A stretch of DNA of 59,928 nucleotides from Fragilariopsis cylindrus CCMP1102 (taxonomy: Eukaryota > Bacillariophyta > Bacillariophyceae > Bacillariales > Bacillariaceae): positions 1 to 59,928 of the forward strand of contig FMBT01000536.1 of NCBI GenBank assembly GCA_900095095.1, written 5' to 3'. The translations under genes and the position numbers were made by a program. Positions 1 through 10,851 of the stretch are shown here, in pieces (position 1 is the first letter of the stretch; the number at the start of each line of letters is the position of its first letter). The notes under the pieces are model-generated. The model did not search any database, was not told the DNA's origin, and saw only the letters and a program-made list of their open reading frames with translations.

Positions 1-1492
1 ACTGATGCATATCTTCTGACTTGTGTTGATTTCTATTACTACAAATGTAGCTAATATAAATCATTTCAAACTTGCACATTTCACTTTATTTGAGACTAGA
101 AATTGTTACTGAATACTAATTATTCGAGTCAATCAGCAGTGATAATTTTCCTCGAAACAAAAACTGAACAAAAGAAATTTGTTTTGACATGATTACTTAT
201 CATGGTTCTGTAACAGAAAGAAGAGAGAACAGAGAAGATTCCTCAGGTAGTAATTCCCCATCAAAACTTGGCCGCCATATTGTATTGCTGATACATAACC
301 TTTCCCCATTCTATTGATAATATCTATATGCAACCTGTAGGAAAGTATGATGAATCAGAATGCCGCACTTATATTGCAACTTTATACGGGGATATAAACG
401 TGATGGACTGTTATGTAGCAATCAAGGATATGATGCAGCACATGATCAACACACAACACATACTTCACACCAAAATTTCAACTTAACCCAATATTTTCAC
501 CCTAAAACCTTTGCGGTAACCTTCATTCCATTGGCTGAGACACTCCATATGGACTAAGTTAACTATGATCTCCCTAATGCTACCATTGTTGTTGCTGTTA
601 CTGGCTTTCATCATCGTCACCTCAACACCACCAATTTTGCAACAAAACTTCTTTTTTGGTTGAAAAAGAGGCACCACCACGAATTAATCTTCACCAATCA
701 ATTTCTGCACTAGTAATAAAAGCAATAATAATAATAAGGACTACATTATTTGTTAGAACAATGGTGATATCATTTGTAATGAAGGTATTCTAGAGGATAT
801 CAAAGCTGGAGCTGGTACTGCTGATGCCACTGTCAAATTAGGATCATTATATATATTATAGATGGTACCAAAATTTTATTGCAAATAGATGCCTCTACTT
901 TGCCATCTACCAGCAACAATCATCTTGGTGCAATCTGGGATGTGGGTATCCTTTACCATTCAAACTTTCCTTATTATGATCCCTCTCAATCTGTACACTC
1001 TATTTGGTCTATGATATAGTTTACAACAAGTGCCTGTGTTCTATACGTATACACATGGGAATAAAACAAGTCCTCACATTCCACACTAAATCTTGTTTCA
1101 AGACCATGTGCTAGTATAATAATTTGTTTATTTGTTAACATTGATGAAAATCCATGCTATTTATTGGTAATTATTACCACCTCTGTTGTTATTCACCTCA
1201 CCATAACATGAGAAAGGAAGATAATGTAGGTATATTGTGCAGCGAGATCAACAAATACTGTTGATACATATCACAAGGACAAGAAAGGATGGAATGTTGG
1301 AATCTACTAAAAAATCTACTAAAAATAAGGTGATCCCTCACCACACACACACACACAGGTGTAATTTTGAGAAGAATTGTTATGAAAGAGAATATAATGT
1401 GAAGGACAGTTGTAGTTACCTTCCCTATGTAAATTGCAAGATAGAGGAGTATTCCAGGAGGAATAAGACCAGATAATGATGGGCAAAACAAT
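1..1492. other. AT-rich gene-poor left flank
   Basis: No open frame longer than about 100 codons with protein-like composition was found on either strand. Short open stretches exist (for example around 750-860), but they are broken by stops and match no family I recognise. The stretch looks like decayed intergenic or transposon-derived DNA. A short CA dinucleotide run lies near 1342-1358. I see no supportable RNA gene or promoter. Confidence 0.5.
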
Positions 1493-1509
1493 ATGCCATG
1501 CCCTAGACT
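1493..1509. repeat. 17-bp direct repeat, left copy, flanking the gypsy element
   Basis: The 17 bases atgccatgccctagact occur here and again at 6439-6455 in the same orientation. The two copies sit exactly where gypsy homology ends and beyond its 5' leader. They may be a target-site duplication or a microhomology used in a deletion. Confidence 0.6.
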
Positions 1510-2332
1510 GGTTTTGTTTTAAACCCATATTATCACAGAGTTCTGCAAACTCTGCTTTAAATTCAGTTCCATTATCAAATCCAATTTCTTTTGGGCGTGG
1601 GTATCTTGACAACCACACACTGTCAAGGATTTGTTGGCATCTGTATGCTGTTGGAGGACCATATAACTGTTGTTGTTCAAACCACCCAGTGACTGGATCG
1701 ACCATGGTCATTACATGTATTTCATATGTAAAGCCATTTGAATTCACTACTGACTTTGGTCCCCATAGGTCTACATTAATTCTATTCCATCGAATAGATT
1801 CTGCATCCTTGGGTGGGAGTAGTGAGTACTTTTTCTTGCCAGCTTTCTTGTACATCTGGCATTCATGACAGGTCTTGACAAGCTGTTTCACATGCTTGTT
1901 GAGACCGCTCCAAGTGAATACTAGCTTGATTGTTTCAATCATGCGTTTTTCACCTGGATGAATTAAGATATTATGATACCACTCTAATACAACTTGTTGT
2001 TTTGTTTGGGGTACCAGGATTCTATTATTCTTGTGTATTAGTTCAATTCCTTCCACAGATTTGTACGTGTAGGTCGTTGAACTTGTACTGTTTCTTGCTT
2101 TAATATGGCCGTCGACCATATTTACTAAGCTTTCATCATTCAGCTGTGCTGTTTGCATTGATTGTAGATCCAATGGATATGATGATACGTTGTCTGAAGT
2201 AGTCATCAGTATGTTGTTATCACAGTCAAATCCATCTTCTGCGAAGTTCGATTCTGACATAAACATGCAAAGATTCATCATCTTTACATCTTCATACTGT
2301 AGTCTCTTCTGTTTCTGTTCCCACACTCTCAA
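1510..2332 (-). pseudogene. gypsy integrase, truncated before the catalytic Glu
   Basis: The frame from 2332 contains an HHCC zinc finger (H near WYHNILIHPG, then CHECQMYKK), followed by the core start NVDLWGPKS (first Asp) and GFDNGTEFKAEF (second Asp). After GLKQ the similarity stops at the 17-bp repeat, so the third catalytic residue and the C-terminal domain are absent. Residues read beyond 1510 belong to flanking DNA. The truncated core cannot be catalytically active. Confidence 0.8.
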
Positions 2333-2782
2333 GTCATCAGCCTTGTCATTAAGATCTAATCTTGATAGAGCATCTGCAGCATCATTGTCAATGCCTGCAA
2401 TGTGACCACTTTTGGATTATATTCTTCTACAAGATTTCTCCATCTCATCATACGTTGAGATGGCAGCTTGGCATACAAGAGGTTCAAGTGATCGGTATGA
2501 ACCGTCAGATCTTGTCCTCTAATAACACCAGCAAAGGCTTTAGTCCTTCTACTATTCCAAGGAGTTCTTTTCTCCTACTGTATAGTTTAGCTGTGGATCG
2601 CTGAGTTTTCTTGTATAGAATCCAAGTGGCTTGCCTTCTTGTACCAGAGTGGCACCCAGTTGGATGTCACTCGCATCGGTGTACAAGTGGAAGGGCTTGT
2701 CGAAGTCCGGAAATGATAACAGTACATCTGTTTGATCATTTCCTTGGCTTTGTTTAAAAGCAGTTAGATGCTTTTCCAACAT
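2333..2782 (-). pseudogene. gypsy RNase H region
   Basis: Reading from 2782, the sequence FHLYTDASDIQLGATLVQEG gives the first RNase H aspartate and the gypsy-type QEG/PLGFYTRKL motif. Downstream in another frame a DLTVHTDHLNL motif continues the domain (about 2500-2470). A frame break lies at about 2555. The domain would degrade the RNA strand of the RNA-DNA hybrid. Confidence 0.75.
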
Positions 2783-3600
2783 AAGAAATGGAATAGGACG
2801 CTTGGTACTGTTCTTTTCTTTGTTGAAGCTGCTGCTAGTTCATTCAAAGGGGATAGGATATGACTCCTTCCTCTGAAGAGATCTCTGTAGAAATTGATCA
2901 TTCCTAAGAATCTTCTTAGTTGCTTTCCGCTAGTTGGTGGTAGTATACGATCCATTGCTTCAATTTTCTTTGGCTGTGGACCGATGCCTTCACTTGTAAG
3001 CTGGTAGCCAAGATATTCTACACTCTTTTGCATGAAGAAACTCTTCCTAAGGTTAGCTTTGAATCCGGCATCTTGCAGACGCTGCAGAACTTGCTCAACC
3101 TTTTGTAAGTGATTTTCTGTTGACTCATTCACTCTTTGAATCACCAGTATATCATCGATGTATACAAGTACATCTAGTCCTCTAAGTGTCTCTGTCATTA
3201 CAGATTGAAACATAGATGGAGCACACGCAACACCCATAGGCATCCGTAGATATCTATACTTCCCCCAGGGTAGTATAGTTGCACATAGCTTTTGGCTTTC
3301 TTTGTCAAGTGGAATTGTATAAAAACCAAGAGATAGGTCCAGTGCTGTAGCGACTTGAATTTTCAAGCTTTTGCAGTGTTTCGTTGATTCGGGTAGTGGA
3401 AATGGATCCACTTCAACCCACTTGTTCAACTCGCGGAAGTCTGTTACGATACGAATATCACCAGTCTTCTTTGATACACCAAAGATGGGAAGCCCAAGGG
3501 CTATCTCGTGCCATGGTATTCTTCAGTACACCAATAGACACCATACTTCCACTTCCTTCTTAGCAATATATTCGTAAGCCTTGGAAGATTGAAGTATCTT
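2764..3600 (-). pseudogene. gypsy reverse transcriptase
   Basis: The RT core is readable from about 3480 downwards: RIVTDFRELN, then LDLSLGFYTIPL, the LRMPMGVACAPS motif, the catalytic VYIDDILVI box near 3150-3165 and a YLGYQLTSEGI thumb motif. It ends in NFYRDLFRGRSHILSPL, typical of gypsy RT at the RNase H junction. The frame breaks near 3430 and again at 2780. Confidence 0.85.
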
Positions 3601-3894
3601 CCTTTATAGGCACCACACCAGGTTTTAACTTGATGTGTGCAGGCTTACAGTGTTTGAGCGTACCCAAACCTCCACCAAAGAGACCTGTTTCGAATTTTCG
3701 AAGGGTCTTTTTCAGTTTTTCCTTGTTGGTAGCATCAATATCTAGTCATTGACCATGCATCGATGTTGACCTTGGAGTAGTTGCATTCCAGCATCTTGTT
3801 TTGTCTCTCTTCTGCTTCTTGTAGAAGAGGGCTATCAGTGTGCATGCTATAGAGCATGTTACAGGTGCGCGACTGCGCAACTGACCAATAGTCT

Positions 3895-4260
3895 TTAGGG
3901 GATCTTATCTTCATTCCAATGAATCTCTTGTTCCTTGAATAAGATATTGATACCCATATTCCATAGGAGATCATTCCCAATAATAACATCATACTGTTGT
4001 TTTCTTGGGTTAGACGTTTCATCCACTTGGAACTTGTATTCGATGGTTTGATTCTTCTGATTTTCGAATTCAATCATCTTGAAGCCCACGCTAGCTGTCA
4101 TTGAAGAGATGAATGTACTACCATACGTCTCATATTGATAGTATTTCTCTTTTGACAGCTTGGTTCGTCGCTTCTTATCTGTAAACTGTTTCAGTATCAT
4201 TGACTTGGTACATCCAGTGTCTAGGAGACATCGGCCATAGTATCATGTCCATTGACATTG
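3895..4260 (-). pseudogene. gypsy aspartic protease region
   Basis: The catalytic LLDTG motif is encoded at about 4212-4227 on the minus strand. It is followed by a retropepsin-like segment ending with an IIGNDLL motif (the usual flap/helix signature of gypsy proteases is IIGxDLL) near 3965-3985. The reading frame runs on toward the RT without a clear start codon, as expected for a polyprotein domain. Confidence 0.65.
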
Positions 4261-4397
4261 ATAGAGAGCAGACTTCAGAGAAGCGCCTTGCACCATGTAT
4301 GGCTTTGCCGACTTGGATATAGTGTACCATCAACAGTACCAACTAGTACCGGTGTAGGCCTGTGAAGGATCCTACCTGGTTTCTTTGTTGTTGCACT

Positions 4398-5790
4398 TCA
4401 TCTCTTGAAGTACTTCTTTGCTTGCTTTTTGTATCGTTTAAGATCTGAAGGATCGAAATTGATATTTCTTTCACTAGGATCAAAGCCAGCTGATGCTAGT
4501 ACATGCATCTGTTCTGCTTGATTCAATCCCTTCTTCCAAGGCTCATCGTCATCGGAATCACTTGAATCGGAGCTTGCGCCGGTGTGCTTTGCAAACATGG
4601 CTTTCATGTATTGCTTAGCTTCCTTGTTGAAGGTATTATAATTGTTGCCTTTACGACCACTGTTATTCCCTCCTCCAGATTGGAGCTTCCAGCATTCACC
4701 TGCATGCCTCTTGCCACAGGTGTCGCACTTCGCGTTTGCGCTTCTCTCCACCATTCTGCTTTCTATCTTGAAGAAAGAAGCAGTACTTGAAGATTTTCCT
4801 TTTCCTTTCTGCAATTCAGCAATATCTTTTGCTTGTTGCAACTGTTCTTTTACAAATTTTAATTGTTTAAGAATACCCGGTTCAATCTCCTTGAGTTTGG
4901 TGATTGATTGGACGTATGTGTTGCTTTGTAAGCACCACCCATCATCGTGAAGTTTCGTGAGGTATACTGGAGATAGAGCGTACTCTAATATCTCTCGACA
5001 GTTCTCTTCATCATACTTGTAGGATAAAGTCCTTTCTTCGCGCCGGCATCCCACAAGCACATAGGAAGGTATAGCTGGAACGTATCGAAACGTTTGCTCC
5101 ATGCTGCTACTCCCAGTTGTGGTGAGATCTTCATATTACGTATGGATCTCTTTAGTTGAATGAAGCTTGATCTTCCAAGAGTTTCATTACCAAATATCTT
5201 GAGCTTAAGATGATACATACATTCACGGATGATATGTGTTATCTTCTTTCTCTTCTGCGCTGCATACCAGCATTGAAGTACGCATCAATGGTAGCATCAT
5301 CAGGACAGTCGTCTCTGATCTCATCTCTGATAGTTTGATCTTCAATAAGGTCAATATCTTCAGCATCGGAATAGCCTTCAAAGGCTGTTTCCACATTGCT
5401 TACGATGGTTTGTGCTTCCTTGTCCACGATTCTTCTAAGGAAGGTTAATCGTGCTGCTGGTGCAAGAGCTACATTGATCTTGTCATTGTAGTTCTTGATC
5501 CATAACATTAACTGTTCAGGTGTTTCATCACCCTGTAAAATGTACATCTTATTATCGATTCTATTTCCATTTTCAGTTGTCTTGAGGATCTGCGATGGGG
5601 ATTTCGTATCCCATTCTTCTGCGTCATAGAGGAACGGTTTGAACCCGCTGATTCTATGGACCCTCTTTGCCTTGGCTGCCTCCTTGGCTGGCTCTTCAGC
5701 GTTGTTACGGTTGGATTTTGCCATGGTCAAATCAATATTTTTAATATTAAATCGAACGTGTTTGTGGTTGTGTGGTTGTAATATTTCCAT
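4398..5790 (-). pseudogene. gypsy Gag (two frames, broken)
   Basis: The first part (5790 to 5239, 183 residues) begins MEILQPHNHK and is a charged, mostly helical sequence of the kind seen in Gag capsid regions. Reading continues in other frames through 5218-4985 and 5102-4398. The last part carries a nucleocapsid-like knuckle (CDTCGKRHAGEC, spacing C-x2-C-x3-H-x3-C) followed by a basic tail. At least two frame changes separate these pieces. Together they would bind and package the element RNA. Whether the frame changes are decay or lost bases in the consensus cannot be decided here. Confidence 0.65.
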
Positions 5791-6438
5791 TACAATTCCT
5801 ATAATTTTTGTGCGATTGAATTTTCAATATTGAATACTCAGTGCTAGAGACAGTGATCGCTGTATTTAACCCGTTGGGCACCTGTCAGTTAGTGTCAGTT
5901 CATTTAAAATGACATTTACTTAGTTAGGCTTGTGTAATGGGTACCTTACACATGTTGCTAATCCTCTAATTATTTCTTTTAATATATCCATACATTGTTA
6001 TGTATTTTTGTATAATACTCTCAACGACTTATTTTACTTAAGCGTTGGAAGTTAGACACGCATGCCTTTCTGGCTGTCGTGCTTTATTGAATGTGTGCTT
6101 GCGCGCACCTCAATCAATATATGACTCATTCGATTAGAATAGCTAATTCTATTTCGCTTCATCATATCATGTGATTTTCTTCCAAGTTGATATCAACAAT
6201 GGTTGATACTGCCTTGAAGCGATACGATGGAGCTCTTAGACTCCTCCATATCTTATCATTGTTCAACGTTCTGGTATAGGAGCTTTCTCTCCACCATGGT
6301 TGTTGTCGTCCATTCGATATCACTCTTGGTGTTATCGATGCCTACTTGTTTCGAACAAGAGGTACGTAGTACTTCATTTTAGATAAAATATTACGTCCTA
6401 TCTTATTGTCAATAACTTATTAGTAAGATTTTAAAATC
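5791..6438 (-). other. gypsy 5' leader / possible solo 5' LTR region
   Basis: About 650 bases lie upstream of the Gag start and hold no open frame. In a complete element this interval would contain the 5' LTR and primer-binding site. The 3' LTR has been lost with the truncated end, so LTR borders cannot be set by comparison, and no unambiguous tRNA-complementary site was recognised. Confidence 0.4.
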
Positions 6439-6455
6439 ATGCCATGCCCTAGACT
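6439..6455. repeat. 17-bp direct repeat, right copy, flanking the gypsy element
   Basis: Identical to the copy at 1493-1509. Typical LTR-element target duplications are 4-6 bp, so 17 bp is unusual for this class. Confidence 0.6.
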
Positions 6456-6600
6456 AGTATATAGGGAAGAGGCTTTCTATTGTGAGATAATGTATATTAT
6501 AAGCATTAGTATTGGGTTCTATTCTAGAGAGCTGCTTCCATCGTAATGGAGGCAGTTCATTTGATTCGTTAGCGATTGATTTAGCGATGAATCACTAGTG

Positions 6601-8343
6601 TTAGTCCCGTGATATATGTACGCACTGCAGCAGGGGAACTCTTGATCTGATACTATCACTACCACTACCATTATTAATCGAAACAATCGAATTCAAACCA
6701 GCAAGTCCTGGAACAGTTACTGTTTCAACTGTCGGAGCGAGCGCTTGCATCGCTCTCACCCTGCTTATACGTAAAAGGTTTTGAGCATGAACAGATGGGC
6801 TTGTAGTATTAGTTTCAATGGAATCAATATCAGAAGCATCATCAGAAAGACTACTATCGAAATCGTCATCACTACTTTCATCCGTAGAAAAGGAATCTAG
6901 ATAACTGCTTTTCTTCTTTCTTGGAGCAATAGACATTGAACGTACTGATTGTGCAATTGAAGCAACAGGTGAAGGAGAGCGTACCTTTTTCTTTTTCTTC
7001 TTCTTCCTTTGACGACGATCAAATTGCATTGTTCTCTGGGCCTGGCGCATAATCTGTTCAGTTGGATTCAATGCATTGTCATCATCGTTAATTTCATAAC
7101 CAAGCAAACCACCGGCATATGCAGTAGGTGGTATAATACTTTCGTCCTCCTTGAAAAAGAAGAAAGCATAACTTAGTGTCGACCGAGCACGTGGTAGTTC
7201 TACAACAACACCAGTAGCACCTTTCATAACTCTTTTCCACTTGCCATAAGGGTTTCTTGGACATTTTTCAATTGCTTTTGGAAGTTTCAATTTGTAGGAT
7301 TTTACTTCTTCAGCCTGACAAGCCTTTTTCTGAGAGGTTCTTCGAATAGTTGAGTTTCTTTTCGTCAGTGGTTTTTCCATTGCATTTATAACACCAGGAA
7401 CGTTAGCAAGGCCTTTCCCAAGAGTGTATTCAGCTTCTAGTCGAGACTTGATTAAAGTCATTGTGAATGTAATATCTTTACCATTCGGTCCAACTTCAGT
7501 TTGAAACGAGGACAAGTTCACACCGGAAGGGATATTAGTACGGATGATGCAGCCTTCTCGACTATGAACATTATCGGTGTAGTCAGGATCATCAACGTCT
7601 AATATGCCAATGAACGGATCAAGAATTTCAAATGCTATAGGGCATTGCCCTTTGACAAAGTCAGCTTTTACAAGATCTTCCATGATGATTTCGTCGATAT
7701 GTCGTGTAGGTGTAGGTGTATGTAATTCTTCTTCCTCTATCTCTTCTTCTTCTTCTTCTTCTTCTAATTGATCACCACCAACTGTTAAAGAGTCGTAATC
7801 GTTGTCTTCTTTTTCTTCTTCTTCTTGATTAGTAGTGCGTCCTTCTATGATCACTTCTTCGTAGATTGCGTCTCTGCCTGGAATAAACCCGTCTTCTAAG
7901 TGCTCAGCTGGAATATCACCAACTATTTCGGGACGAGGTTCGAAGTTTCCTTTCTTTAGAAATGGTTTTGCAAATTTAACAACTAGAAACAGGATAAAGT
8001 TGAGTTGTAGTTCTTGCTGAAAGGGGTGATATGGGTTGTTGTAATTGTTGTAATTGTTGTAGGGATGAAATACAATACACTTACGGTTACCAGTTGATTT
8101 AAGAGGTTTATTTGCTTTCCACAGAACAATCTTGTCGTAAAGGGCAAGAAAATTACGACGCAGATTACGTTCTCCTTTCTCAGTATGCTTATGATACTTG
8201 TGGCTTAATTCTTGACCAGCCTCTGTGTGGTCAAAGAAATTATCGTATTGTGCTTTACTTCTATCAATATCACCAGCGTTAATAGCTCGAGCAACAAGAG
8301 CAGCGTCGTCACCGTTGGGTTTCCACGTGACTACCTTTGACAT
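6601..8343 (-). CDS. hypothetical acidic/basic nuclear-type protein, one in-frame intron
   Basis: The start is ATG at 8343. A GTAAGT donor at 8084 and a TTTCTAG acceptor ending at 7983 define a 102-nt intron. It is a multiple of three without a stop, so the frame stays open if it is retained. The spliced product is about 546 residues. The N-terminus (MSKVVTWKPNGDDAALVARAINAGD) is a charged helical segment of about 85 residues, possibly DNA-binding. The middle is Glu-rich, followed by a conserved-looking globular part (residues ~230-420) and then a poly-Lys run and Ser/Asp-rich tail with nuclear-localisation character. I do not recognise the family. It is divergent from a DDE transposase gene 1.2 kb away. 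PIF/Harbinger elements carry a second Myb-like gene in such an arrangement, so it could be the partner gene, but no Myb signature is clear. Confidence 0.65.
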   Translation of the reverse strand: MSKVVTWKPNGDDAALVARAINAGDIDRSKAQYDNFFDHTEAGQELSHKYHKHTEKGERNLRRNFLALYDKIVLWKANKPLKSTGNRKCIVFHPYNNYNNYNNPYHPFQQELQLNFILFLVVKFAKPFLKKGNFEPRPEIVGDIPAEHLEDGFIPGRDAIYEEVIIEGRTTNQEEEEKEDNDYDSLTVGGDQLEEEEEEEEIEEEELHTPTPTRHIDEIIMEDLVKADFVKGQCPIAFEILDPFIGILDVDDPDYTDNVHSREGCIIRTNIPSGVNLSSFQTEVGPNGKDITFTMTLIKSRLEAEYTLGKGLANVPGVINAMEKPLTKRNSTIRRTSQKKACQAEEVKSYKLKLPKAIEKCPRNPYGKWKRVMKGATGVVVELPRARSTLSYAFFFFKEDESIIPPTAYAGGLLGYEINDDDNALNPTEQIMRQAQRTMQFDRRQRKKKKKKKVRSPSPVASIAQSVRSMSIAPRKKKSSYLDSFSTDESSDDDFDSSLSDDASDIDSIETNTTSPSVHAQNLLRISRVRAMQALAPTVETVTVPGLAGLNSIVSINNGSGSDSIRSRVPLLQCVHISRD

Positions 8344-9520
8344 TGTGGTAGAAAGAGAATTGTGTGTTGTGTGATGAGTAATATGATTTTTATTTTCTTC
8401 TTCTCTACATCACTTTGGTTAGCGCTGTTACCCAAACAGCGATGCTATGTCATCGCTTATTGGATCAACCAGTACCTGAACCAGTGTAACGGTCAGTGAA
8501 ATGGTAACGGCAAAAGCAGTCAGCGATTATACACATACATCCTACTCTCATAACAGATGTGGTGTTAACATAGAAAAAGTTTTAAAATGTACCCCGGTGT
8601 GTTGTATTGAGCAGTCCCACTTCAAAAAATATCAATCATTATGGTACTTAATAAAAAGATAGTCCCCAAAACTTGGGTTTGTACGTGATTTTGTACTTTG
8701 TTTAAATACAAAGTTGAACTTTGTATTTATGCAAAGTTATGCTTTGTACTTTGTGTTTAAACAAAAAATATACAAAGTTGAGCGGGTAAATTTAGTGACC
8801 CGGGTCATTTTTTGATGTGACCCACTACTTTGACCAGCTAAATGAATTACGTGGTGTTTCTAGTTAAAAACTACAAAGTTGAACTTTGTATATGTATTTG
8901 TACTTGTATAAATACAACGTTAAAGTTTGTATAAATACAAAGTACAAAGTTGAACTTTGTATTCAACTTTGTATGAATACAAAGTACAAAGCTCAAATGT
9001 GTATAAATACAAAGTTCAACTATGTACTTATACAAAATACAAAGTTGAACTTTTTATTTAACCTAAATACAAGAAGAGAACAAGCACCCTCGCCACTTGT
9101 ATCTACGAGCTCGATTCAAAAGAGCTCGCAAATTTTTACTTAATGAAGTTTTACATGACGACACACTTTTCCCAGGTTCACTTTTTAAACGACAAGCGAT
9201 CACTTGACACACATGTTACATACATACCGTTAAAATATTTCTCTTACTACTGCGTATGTATGATACTGTTATTACTATTCACAGTTTTAGAATGGCTCAC
9301 AGTGACAGTTTCAATTGTATGATTGTTGCACAAATATTTCTGTCACAGCAAACATTAGAACAACCGTTGCTTCTACCGTTACTTGACTAGCCGTTGCTAT
9401 CATTTTTAGCTATTTAAAGTCATTACACAACCAACCCCACCCTTAACCCATCAATATCAAAACAACAGTATATATCATATAGTTGGAAACCATCAACATC
9501 GAATCGATTGATTATCAACC
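8344..9520. other. divergent intergenic region between hypothetical gene and transposase
   Basis: About 1.2 kb separate the two divergent start codons. It contains short inverted motifs near 8417-8460 and the near-palindrome cluster annotated at 8690-9075. The 8886-9143 open frame is only the translation of that repeat. No other gene is seen. Promoters for both genes must lie here but no specific element stands out. Confidence 0.6.
8690..9075. repeat. cluster of 19-bp near-palindromes
   Basis: The 19-mer TACAAAGTTGAACTTTGTA occurs perfectly at 8707-8725, 8872-8890 and 8943-8961. A partial copy starts at 9039, and many degenerate half-sites (tacaaagt, actttgta) lie between. It equals its own reverse complement except at the central base, so each copy can form a hairpin or bind a dimer. 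It lies between two divergent genes of a probable transposon. Confidence 0.85.
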
Positions 9521-10521
9521 ATGAGTGCCAGTCGTCGCTTCACTGATCTCCCTGATGAATTTAGAAGGCAAGGATCAATCATGCTTGTTGGCCATCCCCA
9601 TCTTAATATGAAAGATGAACAGTGCGTTGAAGACTTCGGTTCGACCCCATTTATTCTTGGGCAACTTTGGATGATGCTTGTTAATGTAGGCCTCCCATCG
9701 ATGTCACTTCCAGTTCATTTGTTGTGGTGGTTATATCTTGTACGTAACTACCCAACCAAGAGAGTATTTTCTAGATTATTACATGTTGTTGGGGTTACTT
9801 ATCGAAAATATTTACAACCAATCAAACTTGCCATGATGATATTACAACGAACTGTGGTAAGTCTTTACCAATCGAATATATGCACATGCAGTTTCTTTCT
9901 ATGATATTGTATTTATCATGTTACATCTCACAATAAACTTTATTTTGTGCTTATTATTACCAGATTTCTTATAAGAATAGAACTATAAGAACCCGTACTT
10001 GTGGATTATCACACGATGGCACTGATTACCTTTGTCAGAACAAACCAAATGCAGTGATGGTTAGGAGAGTCGCATGGGCGCCATTCCCATTTGATCCGAA
10101 TTACTTTAGCCACAAGTTTAAGAAATCAGGGTTACGATATGGAATTTCTGTAGACATTGGATCCGGTGAGATGGTTGGTGCACATGGACCATTTCCGTGT
10201 GGCTTATGGCCTGATATTAAGATCTATAAAAAGTATGTACTACCTTTGCTTCAGCCAGGTGAGCAAGTAGAGACGGACAGAGGGTATCGTCACCCTTCAT
10301 GTCGCAATCCAGAAGATTTTCTATCGAAAAGTGAAAGCGTTGCTAAGTCAAGAGCAGCATCAAGGCATGAAGCAGTGAATGGCCGGTTGAAGAATTGGCG
10401 TTCATTAAAGCAATGCTTCCGTCATGATCATCATGAACACAAGTACTTCTTTTTCACTGCTGCTGTTGTTGACAACTTGATGTACAAAAAATATGGCCCA
10501 TGTTTTGATGTTTCCTACTAG
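9521..10521 (+). CDS. PIF/Harbinger-like DDE transposase, two exons
   Basis: Exon 1 is 9521-9856 and exon 2 is 9964-10521, joined by a GTAAGT...ACCAG intron in phase 0, giving 297 residues. The first exon holds an all-helical N-terminal part. Exon 2 has the DDE nuclease fold of the DDE_Tnp_4 (Harbinger-type) family: HDGTDY (Asp130), VETDRGYRHP (Asp217) and SRHEAVNGRLK (Glu248), with the typical NGRLKxW and FxxAAVVxNL ending. All three putative catalytic residues and the frame are intact, so it may encode active enzyme, although I could not identify terminal inverted repeats. The ATG at 9521 has a favourable ACC context. The product would cut and re-insert its element, generating 3-bp target duplications in known family members. 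Confidence 0.85.
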
Positions 10522-10851
10522 TTGAATATTACTAAATAGTATTTGATTGATTCAATACATTATTAAAAGGGAGTCCGTTTTCCTTTACTGTACAATAACA
10601 AACTAAAATAAATTATTTAATTTTAATAGATAAATAAATTGGTTTTAAATATACAAAAATTTGCACTATTATATCTTTATTCTCTTGTTGTATTGTAATG
10701 GTGATATATATATATATCTATATGTGTATGTATTTGCATTTATTTCTATGTATTTGTTTGCTTAGTTGTCTCGCATCAATCATTAATCATTTATGATTTA
10801 CTACTACAAACGTATAAGTTTGAATGATATATGTGTCAGTAACAGTCATGA
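10522..10851. other. AT-rich spacer
   Basis: The stretch is very AT-rich with a short TA run near 10704-10717. No gene is seen. It may include the right end of the Harbinger-like element, but no inverted repeat matching the left side was found. Confidence 0.5.

Larger units (their letters stand above)
1510..6438 (-). mobile_element. Ty3/gypsy-type retrotransposon, 3'-truncated and decayed
   Basis: Reading the minus strand, the order is Gag with a CCHC-like knuckle, aspartic protease (LLDTG), reverse transcriptase with YIDD, RNase H, then integrase with an HHCC zinc finger and the first two core aspartates. The order PR-RT-RH-INT defines Ty3/gypsy rather than Ty1/copia. The frames are broken several times. 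Coding ends abruptly inside the integrase core at about 1511, before the catalytic glutamate, so the 3' end and 3' LTR are missing. The limits given are those set by an identical 17-bp direct repeat (1493-1509 and 6439-6455). The 5' leader and any 5' LTR would lie in 5791-6438, but without a partner LTR I cannot delimit it. Almost certainly non-autonomous. Confidence 0.85.

Noticed and set aside
5791..6438. Defined gypsy 5' LTR
   Set aside because: No second LTR copy exists in the window to set its borders.
8886..9143. Open frame of 85 codons in the plus strand
   Set aside because: It is the translation of the tacaaagt palindrome cluster; Tyr/Lys/Asn repeats only.
6455..10600. Terminal inverted repeats of the Harbinger-like element
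   Set aside because: Comparison by eye of 6455-6600 with 10521-10700 gave no convincing inverted match.
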